Positions 24,436 to 33,434 of a stretch of DNA of 64,000 bases are shown in pieces. The stretch spans positions 1,364,001 through 1,428,000 of the forward strand of contig JAWPMT010000004.1 in the NCBI GenBank assembly GCA_033344775.1, written 5' to 3'. Below the pieces are notes generated by a model. It did no database searches, had not been told where the DNA came from, and was given only the letters and a program-made list of their open reading frames with translations. Source of the stretch: Cytophagales bacterium. GTDB taxonomy: Bacteria; Bacteroidota; Bacteroidia; Cytophagales; Cyclobacteriaceae. Numbering within the stretch: position 1 is the first letter of the stretch; each line of letters starts with the position of its first letter. A program made the translations under genes and the position numbers.

Positions 24436-27150
24436 ATGCGAATTACGCTTCTCATCATCCTTATTTTCCTTTCAATTAATCTGGCTGCTCAATCCCCTAA
24501 TGTACTGAACAGCAGCCCCTTAATCCCAATTGCAAACAGTCCATATTTGCAACTCAATAAGGGTGAACTTACCAGTAAATATCAGGTCATACGGAGACTG
24601 GGAAACGGGGAAGTAATTGTACGTAAAAAAAGTGCTAAAAAGGGGGGGCAATCAGCAGGTAATTCCGGTATTAACCACGAATGGAAATGGGGTGGTTTTG
24701 CAAACGAGTTGCAAGAAGGATTTTTCTACATCAGGACTGCAAAAAGCCTGAGCGCGACAAACGGCATTCACGAGCATTGGTTTGATCCTGACAGATCCTT
24801 ATCACTGGTTTACGGTAACATCGAAACGCTCAAGGAAAAAGTTTTACCACTACCATCGGTTACGTTCATTCAGCCAGCCAATCGGACTCCAAAAGAAGAA
24901 AGCTTGCAACGCCTTCATAATCTTGGGATCAACGGCATCAGAAAAACACATCAACAATACCCTAATCTTAATGGAGCTTCGTTGATCGTCTCGGTAAAAG
25001 AAAATGCATTGGATACTGCCGACCTGGACCTGGCAGGACGCGCCTCCTGGGATGGTCTCACTTCCACAGTCCAGGTCAACCACGCTACCAACATGGCCAC
25101 CCTCATCGGAGGTGCCGCCAATAGCGGAAAAGCCGGAGAAGGTGTGGCACGTGCGACCCGATTCCTTTCCGAGGACTTTTCTAATTTACTACCCGCCCCC
25201 GATCAGGCATTCCTCAACAGGAACATTGCCCTACAGAATCATTCTTACGGCGTAGGGGTTGAAAATTTCTATGGCGTCGAATCCGTAGCTTTTGATCAAC
25301 AGGCACTCACACTCCCAACCCTGCTACATGTATTTTCTTCCGGCAACCTGGGTGCATTGAACAGCACCGGCGATTATGAAGACATTGTGCGGTACCGAAC
25401 CCTCACAGGCAGCTTTAAACAAGCCAAAAACGTACTGGTGGTCACAGGGTCTGATGATCTGGGTGAGGTTGCGGACGCAAATTCCGCCGGACCTGCCTAT
25501 GATGGGCGTATCAAACCTGAGTTAACCGCTTACGGAGGGAGTGGCACTTCCGATGCTGCTGCCTTGGTAACCGGGGCCAGCCTGGTCCTTCAGGAGCTTT
25601 TTGAGCAACTACACGACGAGTATGCAACCATCGATCTGATGAAGGCCATTCTGATTGCCTCCAGTAAAGAGGTTGGTGCTCCCGGCCCGGACTTCTTAAC
25701 CGGATACGGGCAGATGTCTCTACCCAGAGCTACGGATCTGATTGATTCTGGTCATTTCATTCAGGATAATCTTACCACGACAAACACCTCAATGAATCAT
25801 ACCATCGATGTTCCCGAGGGGACTGCAGCACTGAAAGTGGTGCTCAGTTGGATCGATCCTCCTGCCAATGATGCGGATGCTTATGCCCTGGTCCATGACC
25901 TGAATGTGCGCGTTTCTCGCGCTGGTACCACCTGGGAACCCTGGGTATTGGATCATCGGCCGGACATCAATCTGCTATCCGCTCTTGCCGTTCCCGGAAA
26001 CGACACCCTAAATAACGTTGAGATGATCACCATCCCATCCCCGGCTTCCGGAAGCTACTCCATTGCAGTATCCAGCAGCAACCTGACCACCGATCAGGGT
26101 TTTGCAATCGCCTATCATATCTCAGCAGCCGATCAATTTGAATGGACCTACCCTACCCAACTGGATGCTTTCACCACCGGAGAGGAAGCCTTCTTGTATT
26201 TTGATCAAACTTTTTCGGCACCCGGCACGCTGGAAATTCGAACGTTGGAAGGTTCCTGGCAATCAATTGCCGCTATCGGCACAGCTGACCAATTGGTCTC
26301 GTACACGCCAGACCTTTCGGGCGAAGTAATCTTACGCGCCCTATTTGAAGGTCAGGAGTTCCTCTCTGATACCTTCGCGATCCATCCCAAAATTGATTTG
26401 TCAGTCGACCTGCTTTGTGATGAAGAGATGTCTCTCAGTTGGAATGATGTCGGCGCTCCTTCATATCAGTTATCCCGATTTGATGGTAGCGCATTGGTTG
26501 CTGTTTCCGAAGTTCAGGGACTGGATACATTGATCGAGAGGTCTGCTTTCCCCGGGAATCAATTCACTGTCACACCTCTTTTCAATCATGTAACCGGACT
26601 ATCTGATGAAACCCTCAACGTGAATCAACAGGGCGCTGGTTGCTACCTTAATCGTTTCCTTGTCTCTATCGATGATCAGGGAGCCGCACAATTGACCATA
26701 TCGCTGAGTACTCCTGAAAAAATCACTTCTTTAAGCGTACTCCGTAGTGACAGGCAAGGTGTATCCGTCCTACTCGATGTGGTGCCTGACCAGGACAGCT
26801 ACATCGTCATCGATCCCAGCCCTACTCCAGGAAGGACGATCTATCAGGTCATGCTCTCGACCAGCTCCAGACTTGAGATCAGCTCAGAGGAAGTGGAAAT
26901 TTTCACCACTGATGATTCGCAATACATCCTTTTCCCAAACCCGGTATATGACGGCCAATTGTCCTTACTCAGCCCAACAACCGATGCCATCTTCCAAATT
27001 GTGGATTCTCAGGCCCGTATTGTCAGCAATTTCCTCATCAGTGCGGAAGCGGAAACTTTCCCAGTCGGTGAACTGGAAGGTGTCTACTATTTCCGAATCA
27101 TCAAAGAGAGTGAAGTCGTTAAGACTGGCAGGTTTGTGGTAGGGCAATGA
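24436..27150 (+). CDS. Secreted S8 family (subtilisin-like) serine peptidase with T9SS sorting domain
   Basis: A 904-residue protein with a signal peptide (cleavage after INLAAQ, about 19). The subtilase domain spans about 180-440: the His motif is NHATNMATLIGG (near 219) and the Ser motif is GGSGTSDAAALVTGA (near 378). At the expected Asp position the sequence reads SLIVSVKENALDTADLD, so a Glu or a shifted Asp may serve. A beta-rich domain (about 450-560) with LKVVLSWIDPP follows, then a further linker and the T9SS type A domain from YILFPNPVYDGQL to the end, which directs export across the outer membrane. A TATTTTCG element lies 5 bases before the ATG, so the message may have almost no leader. 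Confidence 0.9.
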   Translation: MRITLLIILIFLSINLAAQSPNVLNSSPLIPIANSPYLQLNKGELTSKYQVIRRLGNGEVIVRKKSAKKGGQSAGNSGINHEWKWGGFANELQEGFFYIRTAKSLSATNGIHEHWFDPDRSLSLVYGNIETLKEKVLPLPSVTFIQPANRTPKEESLQRLHNLGINGIRKTHQQYPNLNGASLIVSVKENALDTADLDLAGRASWDGLTSTVQVNHATNMATLIGGAANSGKAGEGVARATRFLSEDFSNLLPAPDQAFLNRNIALQNHSYGVGVENFYGVESVAFDQQALTLPTLLHVFSSGNLGALNSTGDYEDIVRYRTLTGSFKQAKNVLVVTGSDDLGEVADANSAGPAYDGRIKPELTAYGGSGTSDAAALVTGASLVLQELFEQLHDEYATIDLMKAILIASSKEVGAPGPDFLTGYGQMSLPRATDLIDSGHFIQDNLTTTNTSMNHTIDVPEGTAALKVVLSWIDPPANDADAYALVHDLNVRVSRAGTTWEPWVLDHRPDINLLSALAVPGNDTLNNVEMITIPSPASGSYSIAVSSSNLTTDQGFAIAYHISAADQFEWTYPTQLDAFTTGEEAFLYFDQTFSAPGTLEIRTLEGSWQSIAAIGTADQLVSYTPDLSGEVILRALFEGQEFLSDTFAIHPKIDLSVDLLCDEEMSLSWNDVGAPSYQLSRFDGSALVAVSEVQGLDTLIERSAFPGNQFTVTPLFNHVTGLSDETLNVNQQGAGCYLNRFLVSIDDQGAAQLTISLSTPEKITSLSVLRSDRQGVSVLLDVVPDQDSYIVIDPSPTPGRTIYQVMLSTSSRLEISSEEVEIFTTDDSQYILFPNPVYDGQLSLLSPTTDAIFQIVDSQARIVSNFLISAEAETFPVGELEGVYYFRIIKESEVVKTGRFVVGQ

Positions 27151-27273
27151 TTTCCAGAGCAGTTGGTTTGAAAGTAGAAAACACTTGAAGCATCATTAAT
27201 TAGCAATCACAAGTTTTTTCTATGCTCCTGTGATATTTCCCCTTTTTCCTCTACTAATGGTCAAAGCGTTTGC

Positions 27274-27759
27274 ATGAAACAAGAGGAGTTTATAGCAATT
27301 GTCAAACAACATCAGAAGCTGATCTTCAAAGTATGCCACCTGTATGGTGCGGATGAAGAGCAACGAAAGGACCTGGAGCAGGAGATCTTGATCCAACTCT
27401 GGCTTTCAATGGAGCGATTTCGTGGAGCTTCTAAATTGTCCACCTGGATCTATCGTGTGGCCATCAACACAGCAATCACTCAGACTAAAAAGCTCAACAA
27501 CTACCTCTCCAATCTGCAACGAATCGATGACACCATCATCAATCTTCAAAATGACACCAGTGATAGCGACCATATCGATCTACTTTATCGCGCCATACAG
27601 CTATTGGGGCCTACAGACAAGGCAATGATGATGTTGTACCTGGACCGCTTGAAACACACTGAAATCGCTCATATCATGGGAATCACCCCATCAAATGTGG
27701 CTACAAAAATTGCCAGGATCAAAAACCAATTATCTAAGAATATAAATAAACTCAAATAA
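27274..27759 (+). CDS. RNA polymerase ECF-type sigma factor
   Basis: A 161-residue sigma-70 family factor. Region 2 is EEQRKDLEQEILIQLW and TWIYRVAINTAIT (core binding and -10 recognition), region 4 is LYLDRLKHTEIAHIMGITPSNVATKIARIKNQL (DNA-binding helix-turn-helix, shown here in outline). There is no extra C-terminal domain. The following gene, 7 bases downstream, encodes a membrane protein that is a good candidate for its anti-sigma partner. The target regulon cannot be read from sequence. Confidence 0.93.
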   Translation: MKQEEFIAIVKQHQKLIFKVCHLYGADEEQRKDLEQEILIQLWLSMERFRGASKLSTWIYRVAINTAITQTKKLNNYLSNLQRIDDTIINLQNDTSDSDHIDLLYRAIQLLGPTDKAMMMLYLDRLKHTEIAHIMGITPSNVATKIARIKNQLSKNINKLK

Positions 27760-27766
27760 GCTATCA

Positions 27767-28369
27767 ATGATGAATATGGACCAACTTGAACATACCTGGC
27801 AGCAACAGGACCAGAAACTTGACAGAGTACTGGAAATGAATCAAGAGTTGTTGAGAAAAATAAATTTTGAAACCGCACATCGCACCCTTAAAAAACCACT
27901 ATGGTCAGAACTTGTGACCCTGGGAAGCACATTGCTCTTAGCCATTTACTTATTGGCGATATCCTGGCACCTCATGACGATCTGGCAATACAGCATTCCC
28001 GGACTTATTGCTAGTTCATCAGCATTTGGTCTGATTGTTTTCTCATCACATCGAATAAAATTGATCCGAAAAGCACAGGACTTAACCACGCCCATTTCGA
28101 TCTTACAAAGGCACCTGGCCACCCTACAGCTCAAAAAAATTAAGTTAGCCCGGATTGAGCTCATCCTGGGCATTTGTGCAGTGATTTGTATGTGGCCCAT
28201 AATCATATTCACAGGTTTTGGAGTAGATATTTATCACCACCCTTGGATGCTAGGCATGATACTTTTGATGGTTGCCATCATTGCCATTCCTGTCACCAGA
28301 ACCTATGAGCGATCCTATCATAAAAGTGTGCTGTCAGCAAAAGCCATGATTGAAGAAATTGATCATTGA
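27767..28369 (+). CDS. Membrane protein, possible anti-sigma partner
   Basis: A 200-residue protein with a cytoplasmic N-terminus of about 50 residues (EHTWQQQDQKLDRVLEMNQE), then four membrane segments in two hairpins (about 50-68, 73-92, 124-145, 155-175). It has no zinc-binding HxxxCxxC motif. Position directly after an ECF sigma gene, with a 7-base gap, and a soluble N-terminus facing the cytoplasm suggest a role as its anti-sigma factor. This is from context; I do not recognise the family. The start at 27767 could instead be the second or third ATG a few codons later. Confidence 0.7.
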   Translation: MMNMDQLEHTWQQQDQKLDRVLEMNQELLRKINFETAHRTLKKPLWSELVTLGSTLLLAIYLLAISWHLMTIWQYSIPGLIASSSAFGLIVFSSHRIKLIRKAQDLTTPISILQRHLATLQLKKIKLARIELILGICAVICMWPIIIFTGFGVDIYHHPWMLGMILLMVAIIAIPVTRTYERSYHKSVLSAKAMIEEIDH

Positions 28370-28476
28370 TGCCATGATGCAGGAGTCGAAGGAAAGTTGT
28401 TTGTATTTTTTTTCGAGATATCAATCATGTTTGGGATATTCTACGCAGTTGATCAGCACGTACTATCTTGCACCTC

Positions 28477-29148
28477 ATGCAAAACAATACACCGATAGCA
28501 ATGCTGGTCCTGGTGCTCTGCTGTTACTCAGCATCATTAACTGCACAGGATTCCTATGTGATTCGTAGCGTCGACAAAACCACCAACCAACCAATTGATG
28601 GACTGGAAGTATGGTACGAGGACTCACTGATCGCCACAAGTAACTTCCTCGGGTATTTTTCGGCACCCGGCCAACCAGAAGACCTTTGGACACTCAAGCA
28701 TCCCTCCTATTTTCCGCAAGAGTTGGTATTGCCCACTTCGCTCAAGTTTCAAGTGAAAATGGGATTCAAAGGTGATTCGCTACTTTTCTCAGAAGGATTG
28801 AAGGACTTTTATCAGCAGATCGCCATGAAGATGCGTTTTCCGTCAGCTGCCCGAAATGCCGGGTTTCAGGGAACCTGCATGGCTCGTCTGTCCATCGATC
28901 AGGAGGGCAAAACGATTTTGGAAGAAGTTAATGGTGCTGGATGCAAGTCCGTACAGCGCGCCATCAAAGATGTATTCAGAAAGCTGGATGGCTCCTGGGA
29001 TGTCAGTCATGCGGGTGAACAGATCATGATGCCTTTCGTTTTCCAAATTGTTGGTCAGGAACCTCCGCCACCCTTGTCCGAACCCAGAGACTCTGCCTTC
29101 AAGCACTTTGGTGCGGTGACAGTAACTGCTCAGAAGATAGTAAGATAA
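28477..29148 (+). CDS. Periplasmic protein with TonB C-terminal-like domain
   Basis: Starting at ATG 28477 the protein has 223 residues, with a signal peptide (MQNNTPIAMLVLVLCCYSAS, cleaved after LTAQ). Residues about 25-90 look like a carboxypeptidase-regulatory-like beta-sandwich (SVDKTTNQPIDGLEVWYED). From about 113 it matches the TonB C-terminal fold: KMRFPSAARNAGFQGTCMAR, where YPxxAxxxGxxG is usual. Unlike real TonB it has no membrane anchor or proline-rich spacer apart from PPPPLSEP near the end. It may bind outer-membrane transporters or be part of a sensing arrangement. It follows the sigma factor pair by about 107 bases and may share that transcript. Confidence 0.75.
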   Translation: MQNNTPIAMLVLVLCCYSASLTAQDSYVIRSVDKTTNQPIDGLEVWYEDSLIATSNFLGYFSAPGQPEDLWTLKHPSYFPQELVLPTSLKFQVKMGFKGDSLLFSEGLKDFYQQIAMKMRFPSAARNAGFQGTCMARLSIDQEGKTILEEVNGAGCKSVQRAIKDVFRKLDGSWDVSHAGEQIMMPFVFQIVGQEPPPPLSEPRDSAFKHFGAVTVTAQKIVR

Positions 29149-29202
29149 GGGAACTGGAAGATTGGACCTTCTTAGTTCTTTATAACTGCCCCTGGGTAAA
29201 AT

Positions 29203-29255
29203 CAAAAGGCTAGTCAATGTAAGACTAGCCTTTTGGAGATACTAAACATGAATCG
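29203..29255. terminator. Perfect 13-bp hairpin terminator with a shared 33-base module
   Basis: CAAAAGGCTAGTC (29203-29215) and GACTAGCCTTTTG (29223-29235) form a 13-bp stem with a 7-nt loop that can stop transcription from both sides. The segment 29223-29255 matches 22530-22562 at 29 of 33 positions. It ends the transcript of the TonB-C-like gene on the plus strand. Confidence 0.75.
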
Positions 29256-29633
29256 TAATGCATCCTTCCATCAGCCAGCTATTAAATAGACCAACTGATC
29301 ACTTCTTCATACTATTACAGGATTTTACGAATTCAATAATAAGACGAACAATTATTAAATATTGAGCATTCAGGCAATTGATGTAGTCTTGATGTATTGA
29401 AAAGTGCAAAATTTTTATCGCAACAAAGGATTTCAAATGAATATTGATAATTCATTCGCATTTTTAGCCACGGTTAATATTGATTTTTGAAAAGTTTCAC
29501 ATTCAGAGTATGTCTTTTACCGACGTTTATTACCTCAAATCTCAATTCAACAAAAAACCATACGTGTCCTGAATCGAAAAATTGTAGTTTCACCCAATGA
29601 CTCAAAACAGAGAATGAAAAACTGAAAACTTGT
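29256..29633. other. AT-rich gene-free stretch
   Basis: No gene on either strand. It should contain the promoter of the LTA-synthase-like gene near its right end; TAGTTTCA at about 29585 is a loose match to the -7 consensus and I would not rely on it. The shared terminator module at its left end suggests that a minus-strand gene once stood here, but no coding remains are readable. Confidence 0.4.
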
Positions 29634-31352
29634 ATGAGATATGGAGATGTGATCTGGTACCAAGAAGTTCTTTTCTGGTTGTTTTTCTTCTTGTTCAATT
29701 TCAGTCTGTTTGCTTTCCATACGCTGATCCAGTTCAAGGCGCGGTACCTCAATCCCTTTCAAATGGAGAACAGAATGGACCACAATGCCTTGTTCTTCAG
29801 CTTCAATCCGGACTTTTACCGAATTAGTGTCGATGTTTCCCTGATCGTTCTACTTTATCGCTGGCTAACCTTTGATCAAGGTATCATTGCAGCGACGCTA
29901 TACTACAGTTTCCTGCTCCTCTACAGTATCTATCACTACGCTTTTAGCAAGATCTATCAGGTCTATCCCATCTTTTCCAACGACTTTCGTTTGATTCTCA
30001 ATGCATTCGGCATTCTGTGGGGTGAGTCCAAAGTCAAAGTGGTCTTTTCCTCGCTTTTGGCAGCAATCATGATCATAGGTCTTTCGGCGGGCTTTCATCA
30101 ACTACTGGCTTTTAGTTCACAGCTTCCTCCCAATTGGATCACGTTATTCCTTTCACTAACCCTTGTTTTGTATGTAATAGTTGGAATCTGGAAATACGGC
30201 ATTTATCGCCCTAAAAGTGACACGGCCATGCGCATACTGATTGCACCACTCAGGATCGCATTCAATGTCATCAATAGCTGGAAGCTCGTCTCTCGCTTAA
30301 AAAGGACCAACTTCGATCAACTTGACCAGTCCAGAAATACACGACTCAATCTTGCCCAAAAACCAAATATTTATTGTCTGTTCGTCGAGTCGTATGGAAG
30401 CATTTTACTGAAGGAAGAGCGACTCAGCAAAAGGTTCCTTCAGGATTTTTCCACCTTCAAAAATGCTTTGTCAGCAGCTGGCTGGAAGATCACCTCTAAC
30501 CTCTCTGAATCTGTATCTCCAGTAGGTCCTTCCTGGTTAGCATATACTTCCGTACTCTTCGGCAGTAAAGTAGCCAACAACTTCGCCTATGAATTCCTCC
30601 TCAACAAAGCGGAACTGTATCGCTACGACACCTTGATGAAAGTTTTCATGAAGGAAGGCTACCAGTCTTACCACCTCAACGCTACCCAACCCAAAGCAGG
30701 AGTCATGGTGCCTTATCGGCAAATGGCTTCCTTTTTCGGGATTGACCAATGGATCCTCGCCAGGGACATGGATTACTCCGGGCCTGTTTATGGCTTCACT
30801 GAAAGTCCTGCAGATCAATATGTCCTGAATTTTGCACAAGAAAAGATCAAGCGTGAATTGAAAGAAGATCCATTCATTTTGTTCTATCTGACAAAGAATT
30901 CACATTCTCCATTCATCTCTCCATCGGAGGTCGTTCCGGACTGGAAAACGCTGAACCATCGAAATCAGGAAAACATTGGACAGGAATTTTTACAGGAGCC
31001 TACCCATGCCGATTATCAAAAGGCCATTACCTATCAGTTGGATTTCCTTTCTGATTTCATCCTGAAGCAAGCCCATCACCATGACATCTTTCTACTGATC
31101 GGAGATCATCAACCGCATGTCCTTGGAGATCATGTAAAATATGGAAATGAAACGCTGATTCATGTCATTTCCAAAGACCAAGGTTTCATTCAGGGTTTTG
31201 ACGCTTACGGATTTCAGGATTCATTAGAAAACCTGACATGCCCTATCAAGCATGAGGGCATCTATTCGATGTTCATTCGGGAAATAATGCGGGCTTATGG
31301 GAAGCCAGGAAAGGACATTCCTCCTTATGAGAAGGATGGGGTGTTGTTTTAG
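29634..31352 (+). CDS. LTA synthase/sulfatase family membrane protein
   Basis: A 572-residue protein with five likely membrane segments in the first 190 residues and an extracellular or periplasmic alkaline-phosphatase-superfamily domain from about 240. CLFVESYGSIL matches the start of the LTA synthase domain (the first metal ligand Glu), SPVGPSW may hold the nucleophile region, and LLIGDHQPHVLGDH (about 497) carries the Asp-His metal pair. In Gram-negative bacteria relatives transfer phosphoethanolamine or phosphoglycerol to glycans or lipids. A Thr nucleophile in the classical place is not obvious; a Ser in the SESVSPVGPSW stretch is a possible substitute. The copy B hairpin repeat lies just after the stop. 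Confidence 0.8.
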   Translation: MRYGDVIWYQEVLFWLFFFLFNFSLFAFHTLIQFKARYLNPFQMENRMDHNALFFSFNPDFYRISVDVSLIVLLYRWLTFDQGIIAATLYYSFLLLYSIYHYAFSKIYQVYPIFSNDFRLILNAFGILWGESKVKVVFSSLLAAIMIIGLSAGFHQLLAFSSQLPPNWITLFLSLTLVLYVIVGIWKYGIYRPKSDTAMRILIAPLRIAFNVINSWKLVSRLKRTNFDQLDQSRNTRLNLAQKPNIYCLFVESYGSILLKEERLSKRFLQDFSTFKNALSAAGWKITSNLSESVSPVGPSWLAYTSVLFGSKVANNFAYEFLLNKAELYRYDTLMKVFMKEGYQSYHLNATQPKAGVMVPYRQMASFFGIDQWILARDMDYSGPVYGFTESPADQYVLNFAQEKIKRELKEDPFILFYLTKNSHSPFISPSEVVPDWKTLNHRNQENIGQEFLQEPTHADYQKAITYQLDFLSDFILKQAHHHDIFLLIGDHQPHVLGDHVKYGNETLIHVISKDQGFIQGFDAYGFQDSLENLTCPIKHEGIYSMFIREIMRAYGKPGKDIPPYEKDGVLF

Positions 31353-31364
31353 GGTACTTCACAA

Positions 31365-31440
31365 AAGCGCGAAAAAGAGATACCGGTCTTTTATTGACAT
31401 CCTACGGAATATATGTCAATAAAAACCGGCATGACGCGCC
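31365..31440. repeat. Dispersed palindromic hairpin repeat, copy B
   Basis: The best-formed copy. CCGGTcTTTTATTGACAT (31383-31400) pairs with ATGTCAATAAAAACCGG (31413-31429), 17 bp with one bulged C, loop CCTACGGAATAT. The outer ends GCGCG (31367) and CGCGC (31435) also pair. It lies between convergent genes and may end both transcripts. Confidence 0.85.
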
Positions 31441-31488
31441 TAATTTGCTTCGATAACCATTTTGAATTTAATAGAAATCAAATGCAAC

Positions 31489-33321
31489 CTAAGAATTACC
31501 CTCGTTGATCTTCTCAACGATATCAGCATCCAACTCATCCATAGAAACTTCCTCAATGTCCTTGAAGAGTTCTTTACCATCGCCTTTGTACATGTCCCGG
31601 ATCAAGTCCTTGTGCTTTTCAATGATGACCCTTCTTTTGGGTTTCATGGTGGGGGTAAGCTCACCTCCCTCAATGGACCAATAGGCCGGCGCTAATCGGA
31701 AATCTTTGATCTTTTCCCATCGTCCAAAGTCTTGATTGGCTTTATCGACCAGTTTTTGGAAGAGCTTGATGATTTCCGGATTTTTGATCCTCTCACTTAA
31801 GTCAGCAGCCATGATGAACATTTTCCCTGCTTCTTCAATCAATTCCTCAAAATTCGGAACGATGATGGCTGCCGGAAATTTCTCCCCTTCTCCCACCACT
31901 ATGGATTGCTCGATGAGGTTGGCCTCATTCAGCTTTTTCTCCAGCTGCTGTGGCGCAATGTAAAGCCCTCCAGATGTTTTGAAAAGCTCCTTCTTCCGTT
32001 CAGTGATCTTCAGGTAACCATCTTCAAGGGTACCAATGTCACCGGTTTTGAACCAGCCATCCTGAATGACCTGCTCGGTCATGTCATCATTCTTGTAGTA
32101 TCCCTTCATCAGGTTAGGCCCATTGACCAAAATTTCGCCATCATCTGCCATCGAGACCTCAACTCCTTCGAGCGGTTTACCTACGTATCCAATTCTATAG
32201 TCTTCTACAGAGGATGTTGCTACGACGGGTGAAGTCTCCGTAAGGCCATAGCCTTCGATCACCTGGATCTCCGCAGCCCAGTAGACACGGGCCAATCGTT
32301 CCTGTAAAGCAGCTGCTCCGCAAATAATGGTCTTTATATTACCTCCCAGTGCTTCTTTCCACTTACTGAAAACAAGTTTACGAGCTACATTGAGTTGCTT
32401 CTGATAAATGATCCCCATGTCTGCACGTGGATCGTATTTCAGCCCCAAGCCGATCGCCCAGTTAAATATACCTTTCTTGATGCCCCCCAGTTCACTGCCT
32501 GTCTTCATGATTTTGGCATAGACTTTCTCAAGTAACCTTGGCACTGTGGTAAAGGCATGTGGTTTGACTTCTTTCAGGTTGTCACCAATCGTATCGATGC
32601 TCTCTGCATAGTAGACGCTTATTTTCAGCCAGATGTAAGCATAGATACACATTCGCTCGTAGACATGGTTCAACGGCAAAAAGCTTAAAGCCCTGTCACC
32701 TGCCACAAGATTAGAAAGCTGCTCATACGCCAACACATTGCTCACCAGGTTTTTATGCGTGAGCATCACCCCTTTCGGATTTCCGGTAGTCCCTGAAGTA
32801 TAGATAATGGTAAGGAGATCATCTTCTTTGACTGCCGAACGATAAGGCTTCAATTCTTTGATCTCACGGCCTTCTGAAAGTGGCAGCAAGTCTTTCCAGT
32901 GCTTTTCATTTCTGATTTTATTGATTGTGAAGAGTTCCGTGGATGACTCCCTGCCTTTCAAGGCATTTTTTACATTGGCAAGAATCTCCTTATTTGACAC
33001 AAAGAGCATCTTGACTTCCGATTGCTCAATGATGTATTGATAGTCCTTAGCGCCAATATTTGGATACATGGGGACCAATACCGCACCAATCTGCTGACAA
33101 GCAAAATCAATGAAGTTCCATTCCGGTCTGCTCTCAGAGATCAGCCCGATCTTGTCTCCTTTTTTGATTCCTTTCTCGAGTAACGCCAGGCTAAGTCTGC
33201 TGGAAACACTGATCACATTTCCCGTGCTGTACTTGATCCATTCCCCTTTGACTTTGTAGCAAAGCGCGTCCTCTAACTTATGTTGCGTATACTGGTTGAA
33301 TAGTAAATCAAAGACTCTCAT
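31489..33321 (-). CDS. AMP-dependent long-chain acyl-CoA synthetase
   Basis: From ATG 33321 the protein is 610 residues; the frame is open to 33372, but the extra 17 residues look unlike the family start MRVFDLLFNQY. It activates a fatty acid to acyl-AMP and then to acyl-CoA. Motifs: TIIYTSGTTGNPKGVMLTH (AMP/ATP binding, P-loop-like), LSFLPLNHVYER, GYGLTETSPVV, GWFKTGDIG and FKTSGGLYIAPQQLE (short parts). It is of the FAA1/FadD15 (long-chain) subgroup, with a C-terminal VEKINEGNS. It stands alone downstream of dinB, with a gap of 113 bases. Membrane association is likely but no segment is seen. Confidence 0.93.
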   Translation of the reverse strand: MRVFDLLFNQYTQHKLEDALCYKVKGEWIKYSTGNVISVSSRLSLALLEKGIKKGDKIGLISESRPEWNFIDFACQQIGAVLVPMYPNIGAKDYQYIIEQSEVKMLFVSNKEILANVKNALKGRESSTELFTINKIRNEKHWKDLLPLSEGREIKELKPYRSAVKEDDLLTIIYTSGTTGNPKGVMLTHKNLVSNVLAYEQLSNLVAGDRALSFLPLNHVYERMCIYAYIWLKISVYYAESIDTIGDNLKEVKPHAFTTVPRLLEKVYAKIMKTGSELGGIKKGIFNWAIGLGLKYDPRADMGIIYQKQLNVARKLVFSKWKEALGGNIKTIICGAAALQERLARVYWAAEIQVIEGYGLTETSPVVATSSVEDYRIGYVGKPLEGVEVSMADDGEILVNGPNLMKGYYKNDDMTEQVIQDGWFKTGDIGTLEDGYLKITERKKELFKTSGGLYIAPQQLEKKLNEANLIEQSIVVGEGEKFPAAIIVPNFEELIEEAGKMFIMAADLSERIKNPEIIKLFQKLVDKANQDFGRWEKIKDFRLAPAYWSIEGGELTPTMKPKRRVIIEKHKDLIRDMYKGDGKELFKDIEEVSMDELDADIVEKINEGNS

Positions 33322-33434
33322 GACCTCTGTTTTGTAACTGGAAATAGTGAAAACGATTACAAACTTAATCACTTAGTAAACAACTCAATGAGCTTAACCC
33401 GTATGAGACGGGCTATTTGTTGATGAAAGGGAAA

